DNA from: Akkermansiaceae bacterium
Lineage (GTDB): Bacteria; Verrucomicrobiota; Verrucomicrobiia; Verrucomicrobiales; Akkermansiaceae
DNA length: 9,161 bases
Assembly (NCBI GenBank): GCA_023301545.1
Contig: JALZUI010000054.1
Location: 1-9,161 of the forward strand
Direction of reading: 5' to 3'
This document shows positions 1 to 6,547 of this stretch, piece after piece. Each line of letters begins with the position of its first letter. The stretch's first letter is position 1. The position numbers and the translations under genes are program-made. A model generated the notes under the pieces. The model saw nothing but the letters and a program-made list of their open reading frames with translations. It made no database searches and had not been told where the DNA came from.

Positions 1-60
1 GGAATTTCCAGGCCTAACTAAGAACGCATTATTTTCGCCCTCTTACCTTCTCAAGACATA
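1..60. other. Left edge without a supported gene
   Basis: After the TAG stop at 61-63 I see no coding frame that reaches the edge from a convincing start. The ATG in AATAATGCG (minus strand) stops after two more codons. No hairpin followed by a T-run is present, so transcription probably continues into the gene to the left. Confidence 0.4.
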
Positions 61-657
61 CTATTGACTACTGTCATTATATGGCTCCAGGAGCTCTGAA
101 AACTCATCTGGCAAAAGCTGTCCCGAATACGCCGAGGAGGTAGGGACAACACGCCCTCCACCACTCAGTGAACCTTGTTGCTCTGACGTGTTTGGAGCCT
201 TACCAAGCTCACCATCACCTCTCTCTCCAGCGCTTTGACTTCCCGCTTTAGAGTTTTGGGAAGATGAGCTATCTTGTTTTCCAAGCATCTTTTTAAGCAT
301 GTCCATCATTGCCTGGCTCGTTTCCGATTGGCCTTCCCCTTGAGATTCGCTCTTTTTTTCGGCGGCTTCATACGCTTTCTCAATAATATCAGTCTGAATC
401 GCTAGAGTCTCTTGATCAGTAATTCCGTCTAACAGTTTAAGCGTCGCTTGGATCATACTGACCTCGACCTCCTCTAATTTATCAATAACCTCCGACTGGG
501 TTTGTAGCTCAACCAGCTCTTGAATATCGGCGCTCAGTTCATCTTGGTTGCTCGTCAACTTCTCTTCGACTGCAACCTTAAGCTCAGCGGCGAGATCGCC
601 TTGCGCTGTTGCTAGGAGAAAGACACTACTGATGAGTATTTTAAACATCATTTTCAT
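61..657 (-). CDS. Small secreted protein with helical domain and low-complexity tail, partner of the DUF4175-like protein
   Basis: I do not recognise a named family. The 198-residue protein starts with a Sec-type signal sequence (MKMMFKILISSVFLLATAQG), with likely cleavage near residue 19-20. An acidic helical domain follows (about 22-125) with heptad-like Leu/Val/Ile spacing (LVELQTQSEVIDKLEEVEVS, then KLLDGITDQETLAIQTDIIE). Residues 103-168 are Ser/Gln/Gly-rich low complexity, probably disordered. The last 30 residues (GGGRVVPTSSAYSGQLLPDE, then FSELLEPY) are ordered and may be a short docking motif. Similar P-x-(E/Q)-(Y/F)-x-x-(L/V) endings occur, in my recollection, on proteins encoded near DUF4175 genes. 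The ATG overlaps the stop of the upstream gene (ATGA) and has a strong Shine-Dalgarno site. A periplasmic location and a physical partnership with the upstream product are inferred from signal sequence and coupling. Confidence 0.75.
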   Translation of the reverse strand: MKMMFKILISSVFLLATAQGDLAAELKVAVEEKLTSNQDELSADIQELVELQTQSEVIDKLEEVEVSMIQATLKLLDGITDQETLAIQTDIIEKAYEAAEKKSESQGEGQSETSQAMMDMLKKMLGKQDSSSSQNSKAGSQSAGERGDGELGKAPNTSEQQGSLSGGGRVVPTSSAYSGQLLPDEFSELLEPYNDSSQ

Positions 658-3182
658 TCAGCTCCCTCCGCTTGAAGTCTTTTTTGTTGCTCTAAGGCTC
701 TAGTTTTCCCTCTTAGATTTTGCTGTTCACGGATAATTTCCATAATACGAAACATAAATTCCGCGCCTTCTTGGTCTTGCTGACCGCCACCGCCCCCACC
801 AGCTGAGCTACCGGTAGCAGCTGCGCTTGAAAGCTCTGCTGACAAGGCCTCTGACCAAGCTTCTATTTGATCAGCCCATTTCTGTGTAGACACCACCGCA
901 AGGTAGCGATGATTATCTTTGAGTTGAATTTGTGTGTCGCGCATCGCCTGGTAGACTTTAGAGCCTTGGATTTGATTGGCTAAACTTTCAAACTGCGGTT
1001 TGTTTGTGTAAGCCGAGTAATTCCTTAGGTCGTCTTCTATCCATCGTAGAGATTCACTATCCTTAACTTGTAGGCCAGAGTATTCGCGAATCCCCTGCTG
1101 ATGCATAGGCGAAAGCTCCTTGTACCCCTTTCCGACGACCTCAGCATACTCGCGAAGTAGTTCTTGAGCTCTGCTTGATTGATTTTGGGAGAGGCTTTGT
1201 AGGCGATGAACAAAGCTAGAAGCTTCAAACCGCCGATCAAACTCCCGCATCTCTTCAATCAACACCCGTAATTGCTCTAACATTTGAGAGTGGCTTGTCA
1301 GAGCTTCTTGAAAGTAGTTTTCGCTATCTTTACGTGAGATCGAACGGTCAGAAGCTTGTTCATAACCCTCGATACTTTCCCTAATCAGTGGTGGGTAATT
1401 GTTCCCTAGTTTCTGTGATAAAATTGTTAGCGAAAGCTGAATTGAGCGATCCAACTGCGAATTCCGAAATGCGTCTTCTGAGAGTTCGACCGCCAACTGC
1501 GAGACTCGATTAAAGTCCGATAATGATCTCCGTTCTGACTGCAACGCGGTTTGTAACCCAGACATTAGTAATGCCGAATCCTTCCCGAACTCTTGGGCCG
1601 TTTCCTGATTATTTATATATTGGATCAAAGACCCTTGGTAGAATTCATCCAAGCGGTCTAAAAGGTTCGTGAAGTTGGTTTTCACGAGATTAGCATGCCC
1701 TTCGTAACTTAAGAGGTGAAGGGTCACTAGGGAAGAGATTTGAGGCTCTCGCTCAGGCAAGTAATCTACCACCACTCCCGCCAAACTGTAGCTGTCAGGA
1801 GCGAGCCCTAAAACTTCTGGATTCAATACGAAGTCTGCTTTCAGTGAAGACGCTGTCGGACTGCCGCTCTTCACAAGTTGCTGTATAGAATAGTTGGGGC
1901 GCTTCGTGGATTGTAAAAAAAGTAAGATCTCTTTCACTCCATAATCGTCATCCGACCGAAACTCAAAATCGAGAGTCTCATGAGGTAGGAGTGTAAATTC
2001 ATGCTCCTTAGTCAAGAGGCGCACATTCGGAGCTCGGTCCTCAACGACATCGATCAAGAGCCTCTTTTGCGGAAAAGATTGAAGACCATAGCGATCTGTA
2101 ATTTCAAACGTAACTTCTAGTTCGTCCTCTACGACAAACTCCGGACTCCAAGCTTTATTTCCCGCATGCTCAAAGGGTACTTGCCCAGAAACACTAATCC
2201 CTTTTAGCTTTTGGCTAGCCTCTAATTCGAGCTTCAGTTGACACCCCCGCACGACCTCAGCCCGTGCTCCCCTAGGGCTAATAAGCCTCTCGCGGAGTTG
2301 CAGGTATTCCGGTAGTTCTTGGCGAATTTGAATATTCGTGATCCGCGGACGAGGACGTGGAATAATAGAAATCAACTTATACGCGTCGCCCGCTTGAATT
2401 GTAAACTGCGCTGGTTTGACGAGAGCTGGAATCGTAAAGAAGAAGCCCTTATCATATACTACAGACTGTGCACCATAGCCCTCTAGTCGACCATTGCCTG
2501 TAATAGATTGCCCCGTGAGACTTTTTTCATCCAGTTGAATTGACAGGTTAGATGGCTGCCCCTCAACCACATAATGCTTACTCGATACTTCTCCAAAACG
2601 AACGGCCGAATATCGCTGAACTTCTGATAAGGGGAAAAAATATCGCGCAGTAGCATTGCTCGTTTGCTTAGGAGCTAAAAAGAACGAAAAGCCGCCAATT
2701 AAAACCAACCCCAAAATAAGAATCAGATATTTACGGAAATGGGTGTGCGGCAAGACCTCTTTAAAATCAAGCTTGGCCGTTTCATCCCCAATTTCCTCAA
2801 GAGCAGCCTGTAACAAGGCAGGAGAAACGGAGGAAGATGAATGATGCTCCGCAATTTCAAGTGCGCCTTGAATCCGGTCACCAATACGTTTCATACGCCC
2901 TTTGATGAGCTTAGCTAGGGACAGATTAGAACGCTTCAGATATACCTTATTGTAAAAGCGAACGGGACCTATGATAAAAGCGCCTATAAAACCTAAAACA
3001 AAGAAGAGCACTCTAACCCATTCAGGAATAAATAAAAGGCGATCCAATAAAATGAAGACATAGAGCGATCCTAGTAAAAAGACGAGAGACGCAATCACCC
3101 ATTGCCACAGATAAACCTCATTCAACCTCCTGCGCAATCGCGCAAAGGTATCGAGAAAAGTCTGAGGAAGAGGGTCTCGCAT
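654..3182 (-). CDS. Large DUF4175-like inner-membrane protein with periplasmic domains
   Basis: This 842-residue protein has an N-terminal membrane region resembling DUF4175-type proteins. Hydrophobic helices lie at about 27-48, 56-73 and 152-170. The charged 75-150 loop between the second and third is probably cytoplasmic. After the third helix comes a long extracytoplasmic part: beta-rich, Ig-like stretches (about 180-490), then a helical Gln/Ser/Glu/Leu-rich region (about 500-780). The end has a run of six glycines, QQDQEGAE, and a helix EIIREQQNLRGKTRAL, a tail style I associate with this family. I chose the ATG with GGTGG 5 nt upstream; an in-frame TTG at 3194 would add four residues. 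The gene follows ysxC after 81 nt, and its TGA overlaps the next ATG by 4 nt. In planctomycetes and verrucomicrobia such proteins often occur with MoxR ATPase and vWA genes, but none is in this window. Biochemical role is unknown. Confidence 0.85.
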   Translation of the reverse strand: MRDPLPQTFLDTFARLRRRLNEVYLWQWVIASLVFLLGSLYVFILLDRLLFIPEWVRVLFFVLGFIGAFIIGPVRFYNKVYLKRSNLSLAKLIKGRMKRIGDRIQGALEIAEHHSSSSVSPALLQAALEEIGDETAKLDFKEVLPHTHFRKYLILILGLVLIGGFSFFLAPKQTSNATARYFFPLSEVQRYSAVRFGEVSSKHYVVEGQPSNLSIQLDEKSLTGQSITGNGRLEGYGAQSVVYDKGFFFTIPALVKPAQFTIQAGDAYKLISIIPRPRPRITNIQIRQELPEYLQLRERLISPRGARAEVVRGCQLKLELEASQKLKGISVSGQVPFEHAGNKAWSPEFVVEDELEVTFEITDRYGLQSFPQKRLLIDVVEDRAPNVRLLTKEHEFTLLPHETLDFEFRSDDDYGVKEILLFLQSTKRPNYSIQQLVKSGSPTASSLKADFVLNPEVLGLAPDSYSLAGVVVDYLPEREPQISSLVTLHLLSYEGHANLVKTNFTNLLDRLDEFYQGSLIQYINNQETAQEFGKDSALLMSGLQTALQSERRSLSDFNRVSQLAVELSEDAFRNSQLDRSIQLSLTILSQKLGNNYPPLIRESIEGYEQASDRSISRKDSENYFQEALTSHSQMLEQLRVLIEEMREFDRRFEASSFVHRLQSLSQNQSSRAQELLREYAEVVGKGYKELSPMHQQGIREYSGLQVKDSESLRWIEDDLRNYSAYTNKPQFESLANQIQGSKVYQAMRDTQIQLKDNHRYLAVVSTQKWADQIEAWSEALSAELSSAAATGSSAGGGGGGQQDQEGAEFMFRIMEIIREQQNLRGKTRALEQQKRLQAEGAE
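661..669 (-). promoter_or_regulatory. Strong Shine-Dalgarno site for the small secreted protein
   Basis: GGAGGGAGC on the minus strand lies inside the last codons of the DUF4175-like gene, with GGAGG 7 nt before the ATG at 657. It is the strongest ribosome-binding site in the window and, with the ATGA overlap, fixes this start and suggests coupled translation with the possibility of extra re-initiation. Confidence 0.8.
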
Positions 3183-3188
3183 AAAAGC

Positions 3189-3212
3189 CACCAACTCTTA
3201 CCAGAAAACCAC
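3189..3212 (-). repeat. Short imperfect repeat, copy A (start region of the DUF4175-like gene)
   Basis: These 24 nt are the second copy of the element at 3920-3941. It ends 6 nt before the ATG at 3182 and includes most of the GGTGG ribosome-binding sequence and the alternative TTG start at 3194. Its position in a translation-initiation region, like copy B upstream of ysxC, suggests a shared leader element or an old local duplication. Confidence 0.5.
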
Positions 3213-3263
3213 TAACTTGTAAAAGTCTTTGTTTTACTGGGAGCTAGATAGAGATAATCGCTA

Positions 3264-3863
3264 CTATGAAGCCGATAAGACTTTATCAATAAAACTTAAG
3301 ATTTCCGTACGACCATCCCCTTTTTTAGAACTCGTTATGATCGTACGAGGAAGCCCTTCTGCAAAATCAGTCATGGCGAGGTGATACGCTTCAATATTTT
3401 TATCTAAGGCACCTTGCTTTGTCTTATCTGCCTTAGTGTAAACTAGGACAAAAGGAATCTCTGATTCCATCAGCCAGCGCGAGAAGGCTAAATCAATCTC
3501 CTGAGGCGGGATCTTAGAATCAATCAGCTGGAAGACACATTTAAGGTTCTTTCTATTCAAAAGGTAATCAGAGACGATCGCCTGAAAGATGTCCTTGGCA
3601 CTTCGAGATACCTTCGCGTAACCATACCCAGGAAGGTCGACCAGAACCCACTTATTCATAATTTCAAAGAAATTGATCAATCGTGTTTTCCCTGGCTTAG
3701 ATGAAACTAAAGCAACCTTTTCCCTTCCTCCTACAATCGCATTAATTAGAGAGGATTTCCCTACATTAGAACGACCTACAAAGGCGAATTCAGCGCGGTT
3801 ATAATTCGGACACTGCTCGTACTCCGCTGCTGATTTTAAAAATTTTGCCGATAAAGGTCTCAT
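3264..3863 (-). CDS. ysxC: Ribosome biogenesis GTP-binding protein YsxC/EngB
   Basis: This is a small TRAFAC-class GTPase needed for assembly of the large ribosomal subunit, acting in the cytoplasm. The 199 residues match the family length. All GTPase motifs are present: G1 GRSNVGKSS at 30-38, G2 with Thr60 in SSKPGKTRLINFF, G3 DLPGYGYAKV at 76-85, G4 TKAD at 143-146 and G5 TSSKKGDG at 177-184. The EFAFVGRSNVGKSSL and VDLPGYGYAK signatures are diagnostic of YsxC/EngB and separate it from Era or Der. The ATG is set by the MRPLSAKFLKSA start, typical of the family; no Shine-Dalgarno sequence is visible. It is preceded by a strong terminator and a 78-nt leader region, so it probably has its own promoter. 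I could not identify a good -35/-10 pair: TTACTG with TTAAAT at 16 nt is the best and is weak. The next gene starts 81 nt downstream. Confidence 0.96.
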   Translation of the reverse strand: MRPLSAKFLKSAAEYEQCPNYNRAEFAFVGRSNVGKSSLINAIVGGREKVALVSSKPGKTRLINFFEIMNKWVLVDLPGYGYAKVSRSAKDIFQAIVSDYLLNRKNLKCVFQLIDSKIPPQEIDLAFSRWLMESEIPFVLVYTKADKTKQGALDKNIEAYHLAMTDFAEGLPRTIITSSKKGDGRTEILSFIDKVLSAS

Positions 3864-3919
3864 AAGTTGGGATCAAAAAAGCACATCCCATAGATAAAGA
3901 GAAGAGAATATTTAATCTT

Positions 3920-3941
3920 CACCAATCTTACCAGTAACCAC
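3920..3941 (-). repeat. Short imperfect repeat, copy B (upstream of ysxC)
   Basis: These 22 nt match 3189-3212 in direct orientation with 21 identities over 24 aligned columns (one mismatch, two single-base gaps). On the minus strand the shared core is CTGGTAAGA followed by TTGGTG. This copy lies directly after the terminator and 56 nt before the ysxC start, so it could be part of that gene's promoter or leader. It also contains TTAC-CA-GTAA, a small inverted repeat that is not preserved in the other copy. Confidence 0.5.
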
Positions 3942-3974
3942 AAAAAAACGGCAAAGCCTAAGCTCTGCCGTTTT
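3942..3974 (-). terminator. Intrinsic (rho-independent) terminator after the coiled-coil pair
   Basis: The inverted repeat AAAACGGCA / TGCCGTTTT (3945-3974) forms a perfect 9-bp stem. Inside it a further AGC/GCT stem closes a 4-nt loop after one mismatch. On the minus strand it ends in a run of seven T. It lies 25 nt after the stop of the second coiled-coil gene and separates that unit from ysxC. The symmetric A/T flanks would let it work to some extent in the other direction too. Confidence 0.9.
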
Positions 3975-3999
3975 CACATGAAATTTACGTCCGCAATTA

Positions 4000-4803
4000 T
4001 TACTTAACTACAGCTTCTTTCAGAATTACTTCATCTCCAGCACGGAATGTAGCGCTCACTCCCTCGCCTTCAATATCACAGATAGTCTGAGTAGGAGATA
4101 CAGCAGCTGCCTTAAGCTTACCGAGATAGCGACCTCCGCGTCTAACAACAAGTTCAGCGTTAGAAACGATGTTAGAGTTATCTGAACCAGCGTTTACAAT
4201 GACAAACCCCCATTCTGGGTTTACTGAAGTAATGGTAGCGTTCATCGCATTGTCGTAAACGTGCCCTCTGATAGTAGTTAAACGATCACGAGCCGTATTG
4301 CGCTCACCCGTCTCATTATTAACTTTAGCGGTGAGGTTTTCATTAATAATTTCTATGCTTTTCAGAGCATCGGTCTTTTCTTCCGACTCTGTACGAAGTT
4401 CAGAAATTTTATCAGGAACCTCTTGAATGCTGTTGATGTTTTGTCCTCGTAGAGCATCTTCGATTCTTAGGAGGAGTTCTTCGAATTTCGCCAATTCAGT
4501 CTCAACTTCTTGAACTTCTGACTCTAAAGCTACAAGTTGCTTGTTGCTTCTTGCTTCTTTTCCTATGAAGCTTTCAATATTAGCTTCTGTTTCGGCAATT
4601 GATTCTTTAGTTGCTTTAATTTCAGCGTACAGGCCGTCACGCGCTGCTTCTTCATCGCGAATATTAGATTTAAGTTGCTCCTTAATTTCGATTGTAGCAA
4701 CTGTCTGATCTTCCTTATCAATAAGGTTAATCTTATTTTGATAAGCAAAGAAACCTCCTGCGCCAATGAGCAGAATAGAGAGAAAGTAGAATACGGATTT
4801 CAT
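4000..4803 (-). CDS. Membrane-anchored coiled-coil protein with C-terminal beta-rich domain (paralogue 2)
   Basis: This is an unrecognised protein of 267 residues and the second copy of the tandem pair. The N-terminus (MKSVFYFLSILLIGAGGFFA) is a lysine-led hydrophobic anchor or signal segment. Residues 30-180 are Glu/Lys/Asn/Thr-rich coiled coil, broken near 121-131 (QNINSIQEVPD) at about the same place as in its neighbour. The C-terminal domain (about 186-267) holds ATITSVNPEWGFVIVNAGSD, AELVVRRGGRYLGKL and FRAGDEVIL, which line up with the paralogue. The pattern of a strand, GFV-I-N-G, a basic R-R-G turn, a V/A strand and a terminal GD-V resembles small beta-barrel modules on envelope proteins; that comparison is by eye. 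The copies are diverged, most strongly in the coiled coil, so the duplication is not recent. The ATG lies 21 nt after the upstream stop, with no Shine-Dalgarno sequence. A strong terminator follows. Confidence 0.85.
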   Translation of the reverse strand: MKSVFYFLSILLIGAGGFFAYQNKINLIDKEDQTVATIEIKEQLKSNIRDEEAARDGLYAEIKATKESIAETEANIESFIGKEARSNKQLVALESEVQEVETELAKFEELLLRIEDALRGQNINSIQEVPDKISELRTESEEKTDALKSIEIINENLTAKVNNETGERNTARDRLTTIRGHVYDNAMNATITSVNPEWGFVIVNAGSDNSNIVSNAELVVRRGGRYLGKLKAAAVSPTQTICDIEGEGVSATFRAGDEVILKEAVVK

Positions 4804-4824
4804 TATATTGTGTGTAGAGGTTAA

Positions 4825-5598
4825 TTAGTTGATTTCGGCAATAACTTTGTCACCAGGATAAACTGAAGTATCAGGAGCTAAGCTATTCGGCACAATATTA
4901 GCTGCGGCTTGATTTTTCTCCACCGCGGTAACAAGCAGCTTAGCAACTGTGTCATTTCCACGAACAACGCGAAGAGTTGAACCCTTAATAATTCCCGCAC
5001 TATCACCACCTTTAATCGTGACGAACCCAAAACCTCCATATACATTAGAGATACTTGTATTTAGTGTCGGGTTAGAAACTTGTTTCGCGTAGAGGCCAAT
5101 AGTACTCCTTGTTGTATTGATCTGCGAAACGAGACTTTCTGAAGTATTATCTAAGCTTGCTCGCTGTGTTTCTGCCGAAGCAATTTCTGCACCGAGCTCT
5201 GCGATTTCAATTTTAAACCTGTAAACATCAGCAAGAAGTTCCTCAGGGGAACCTACTCCTGCGGTGGCTTCTTCAGCTTCTTTGAGACTATCCTGAACAT
5301 CGACAAGGGTGAGCTTTTGATCTTCAATTTGACTTTGGAGGTCAGCTACAACATTTTCTTGCGCATCCAAGTCCTCCTCTGCTGTTGCTAATGTAGCTTC
5401 ACTCTCTGCGAGATCGTCTTTAGCTACAGCTACTTCACCTTGAGTTTTTTTGAGCTTAACCCTAGCCGCGTCACGCGCCCCAATTTCGAAATCAAAAGTA
5501 GCAATCTGCTCTTCGTACTGCTTCTTATTTTCCCATGCGAAGTACGCTGAAACGGCTAGAAAGAGCGCCGCAAATGTTCCGAGGATGTTAGTTAACAT
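4825..5598 (-). CDS. Membrane-anchored coiled-coil protein with C-terminal beta-rich domain (paralogue 1)
   Basis: I do not recognise a named family. The 257-residue protein begins with a hydrophobic segment (about 3-21) that is a membrane anchor or signal peptide. A highly charged Ala/Glu/Asp/Lys/Gln-rich coiled coil follows from about 24 to 168, interrupted near 113-120 by a Gly-Pro break (GVGSPEE). The C-terminal domain (about 176-257) has alternating hydrophobic strands, including SISNVYGGFGFVTIKGGDS, STLRVVRG and YPGDKVIAEI. It is clearly paralogous to the next gene: same layout, and matching GFV-I, G-S, L-VVR and GD-V positions in the C-terminal domain. The gene follows a 144-nt intergenic region and lies 21 nt before its paralogue, ahead of a shared terminator, so the two probably form a bicistronic unit. 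No Shine-Dalgarno sequence is seen; the leader is A/C-rich. A structural or scaffolding envelope role is inference. The reading frame itself is secure. Confidence 0.85.
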   Translation of the reverse strand: MLTNILGTFAALFLAVSAYFAWENKKQYEEQIATFDFEIGARDAARVKLKKTQGEVAVAKDDLAESEATLATAEEDLDAQENVVADLQSQIEDQKLTLVDVQDSLKEAEEATAGVGSPEELLADVYRFKIEIAELGAEIASAETQRASLDNTSESLVSQINTTRSTIGLYAKQVSNPTLNTSISNVYGGFGFVTIKGGDSAGIIKGSTLRVVRGNDTVAKLLVTAVEKNQAAANIVPNSLAPDTSVYPGDKVIAEIN

Positions 5599-5641
5599 AG
5601 TGTGTTGTTGTGTTGAATTACTATAGAACTTGAATAGTCAA

Positions 5642-5695
5642 ATGCTACATGACAATCATTTTCTTCGCAAAAAGGTCTTTTTTTTTGGATTTTTT
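5642..5695 (-). promoter_or_regulatory. Predicted promoter with upstream A-tracts for the first coiled-coil gene
   Basis: On the minus strand TTGCGA (5670-5665) and TAGCAT (5647-5642) are separated by exactly 17 nt and match the sigma-70 consensus at 4 of 6 positions each. Runs of six A (5695-5690) and nine A (5686-5678) lie just upstream of the -35 box with centres about 10.5 nt apart, where an UP element would sit. The implied transcript start near 5635 gives a leader of about 37 nt. A second, poorer pair is TTGACT (5641-5636) and TAATTC (5620-5615), with a 15-nt spacer. This is inferred from pattern only. Confidence 0.45.
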
Positions 5696-5719
5696 ACCTC
5701 AAAACACGACCTAGCAACG

Positions 5720-5737
5720 AAAAAAGCCATTTAGCTT
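5720..5737 (-). terminator. Weak possible terminator after cysQ
   Basis: On the minus strand, 5 nt after the cysQ stop, AAGC-TAAATG-GCTT can form a 4-bp stem followed directly by more T residues. The stem is short and weak. Position favours a terminator, because a new promoter seems to lie just downstream, but the structure alone is not convincing. Confidence 0.3.
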
Positions 5738-5742
5738 AGTGT

Positions 5743-6534
5743 TTATTCTACTATGAAAAAGGGATTCAAAAGATTCTGTTTATTATACAGAAGCGGCTCA
5801 TTCGTTTCTGCATGCAGTACATTCAGTCCGGCTCCCAGCGCTACGGCATGAGCAGCCCCGGTATCCCACTCCATCGTAGGACCAAGGCGAGGATAAACAT
5901 GAGCCTTGCCTTCAGCGACCAAGCAAAACTTGAGTGAACTACCAGCTGAGAGAAACTCCACACTCTTCCCTTTTTCTTTAAGGTCGTCTACAAAGGCGAC
6001 AACCTCATCGCTGAGGTGTGAGCGGCTAGCAACTACAATTACAGCGTCCCTCTTAGAATAGTGCGTTTCATTTTTGATCACAGTTTCTACACCATCGGCG
6101 TCTATCTTATACGCAGCTTGGCCACTAAGACCAATGTAGAAGGTATTAGTTGTCGGCTGATAAACTACACCAAGTGTAGGCGCTCCGTTTTCGATCAGAG
6201 CAATATTAACGGTAAACTCACCATTTTTCTTAACGAATTCTTTGGTTCCGTCCAGAGGATCGATGAGCCAAAAACGGTTCCAGTCTTTACGTTCTTCATA
6301 ATCTACCTCCTTATTCTCTTCCGAGATTACTGGAATCTCTGGAGTATTGGCAGCTACGTAATCCATCAGAACGGCATTAGCCGCTTGATCCGCAGCAGTC
6401 AGCGGGGAGTTATCTCCTTTAATTTCGACATCGAAGTCAGTAGCGTAAATTTCTAAAATAGCCTCGCCCGCTTTTTTGACAGCGTCAATAAGAGGAGTTA
6501 AGACTACGTTCTGGTAAGTATCGGGAAGTGACAT
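5743..6534 (-). CDS. cysQ: 3'(2'),5'-bisphosphate nucleotidase, CysQ family
   Basis: CysQ hydrolyses 3'-phosphoadenosine 5'-phosphate (PAP) to AMP, clearing a by-product of sulfate assimilation and sulfotransfer. From the ATG at 6534 the protein has 263 residues, close to the usual 245-275. It shows the inositol-monophosphatase-like metal site: SPLTAAD at 43-49, EE at 72-73, WLIDPLDGTKEF at 89-100 (Asp92 and Asp95 bind metal), SAGSSLKFC at 196-204 and EWDTGAAHA at 222-230 (Asp224). The frame is open upstream to an ATG at 6654, but those 40 extra residues lie over the end of the aminotransferase gene and look nothing like the family, so I chose the MSLPDTY start. No Shine-Dalgarno sequence is visible, and expression may depend on the gene 13 nt upstream. 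No other sulfur-assimilation gene is in the window. A related inositol-phosphatase activity cannot be excluded. Confidence 0.92.
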   Translation of the reverse strand: MSLPDTYQNVVLTPLIDAVKKAGEAILEIYATDFDVEIKGDNSPLTAADQAANAVLMDYVAANTPEIPVISEENKEVDYEERKDWNRFWLIDPLDGTKEFVKKNGEFTVNIALIENGAPTLGVVYQPTTNTFYIGLSGQAAYKIDADGVETVIKNETHYSKRDAVIVVASRSHLSDEVVAFVDDLKEKGKSVEFLSAGSSLKFCLVAEGKAHVYPRLGPTMEWDTGAAHAVALGAGLNVLHAETNEPLLYNKQNLLNPFFIVE

Positions 6535-6547
6535 AGTAATGAAATGA

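Noticed and set aside
4563..4766. 67-codon open frame in another minus-strand frame inside the second coiled-coil gene
   Set aside because: An out-of-frame by-product of Lys/Glu/Leu-rich codons, without its own ribosome-binding site.
5669..5682. AAAAAG-GT-CTTTTT inverted repeat as a terminator
   Set aside because: The loop would be only 2-4 nt and the stem almost all A-T, and it overlaps the better-explained promoter region.
6061..6456. Plus-strand open frame of 131 codons opposite cysQ
   Set aside because: It lies wholly antisense to a gene with full family motifs, has no recognisable domain, and its composition looks like a mirrored coding strand.
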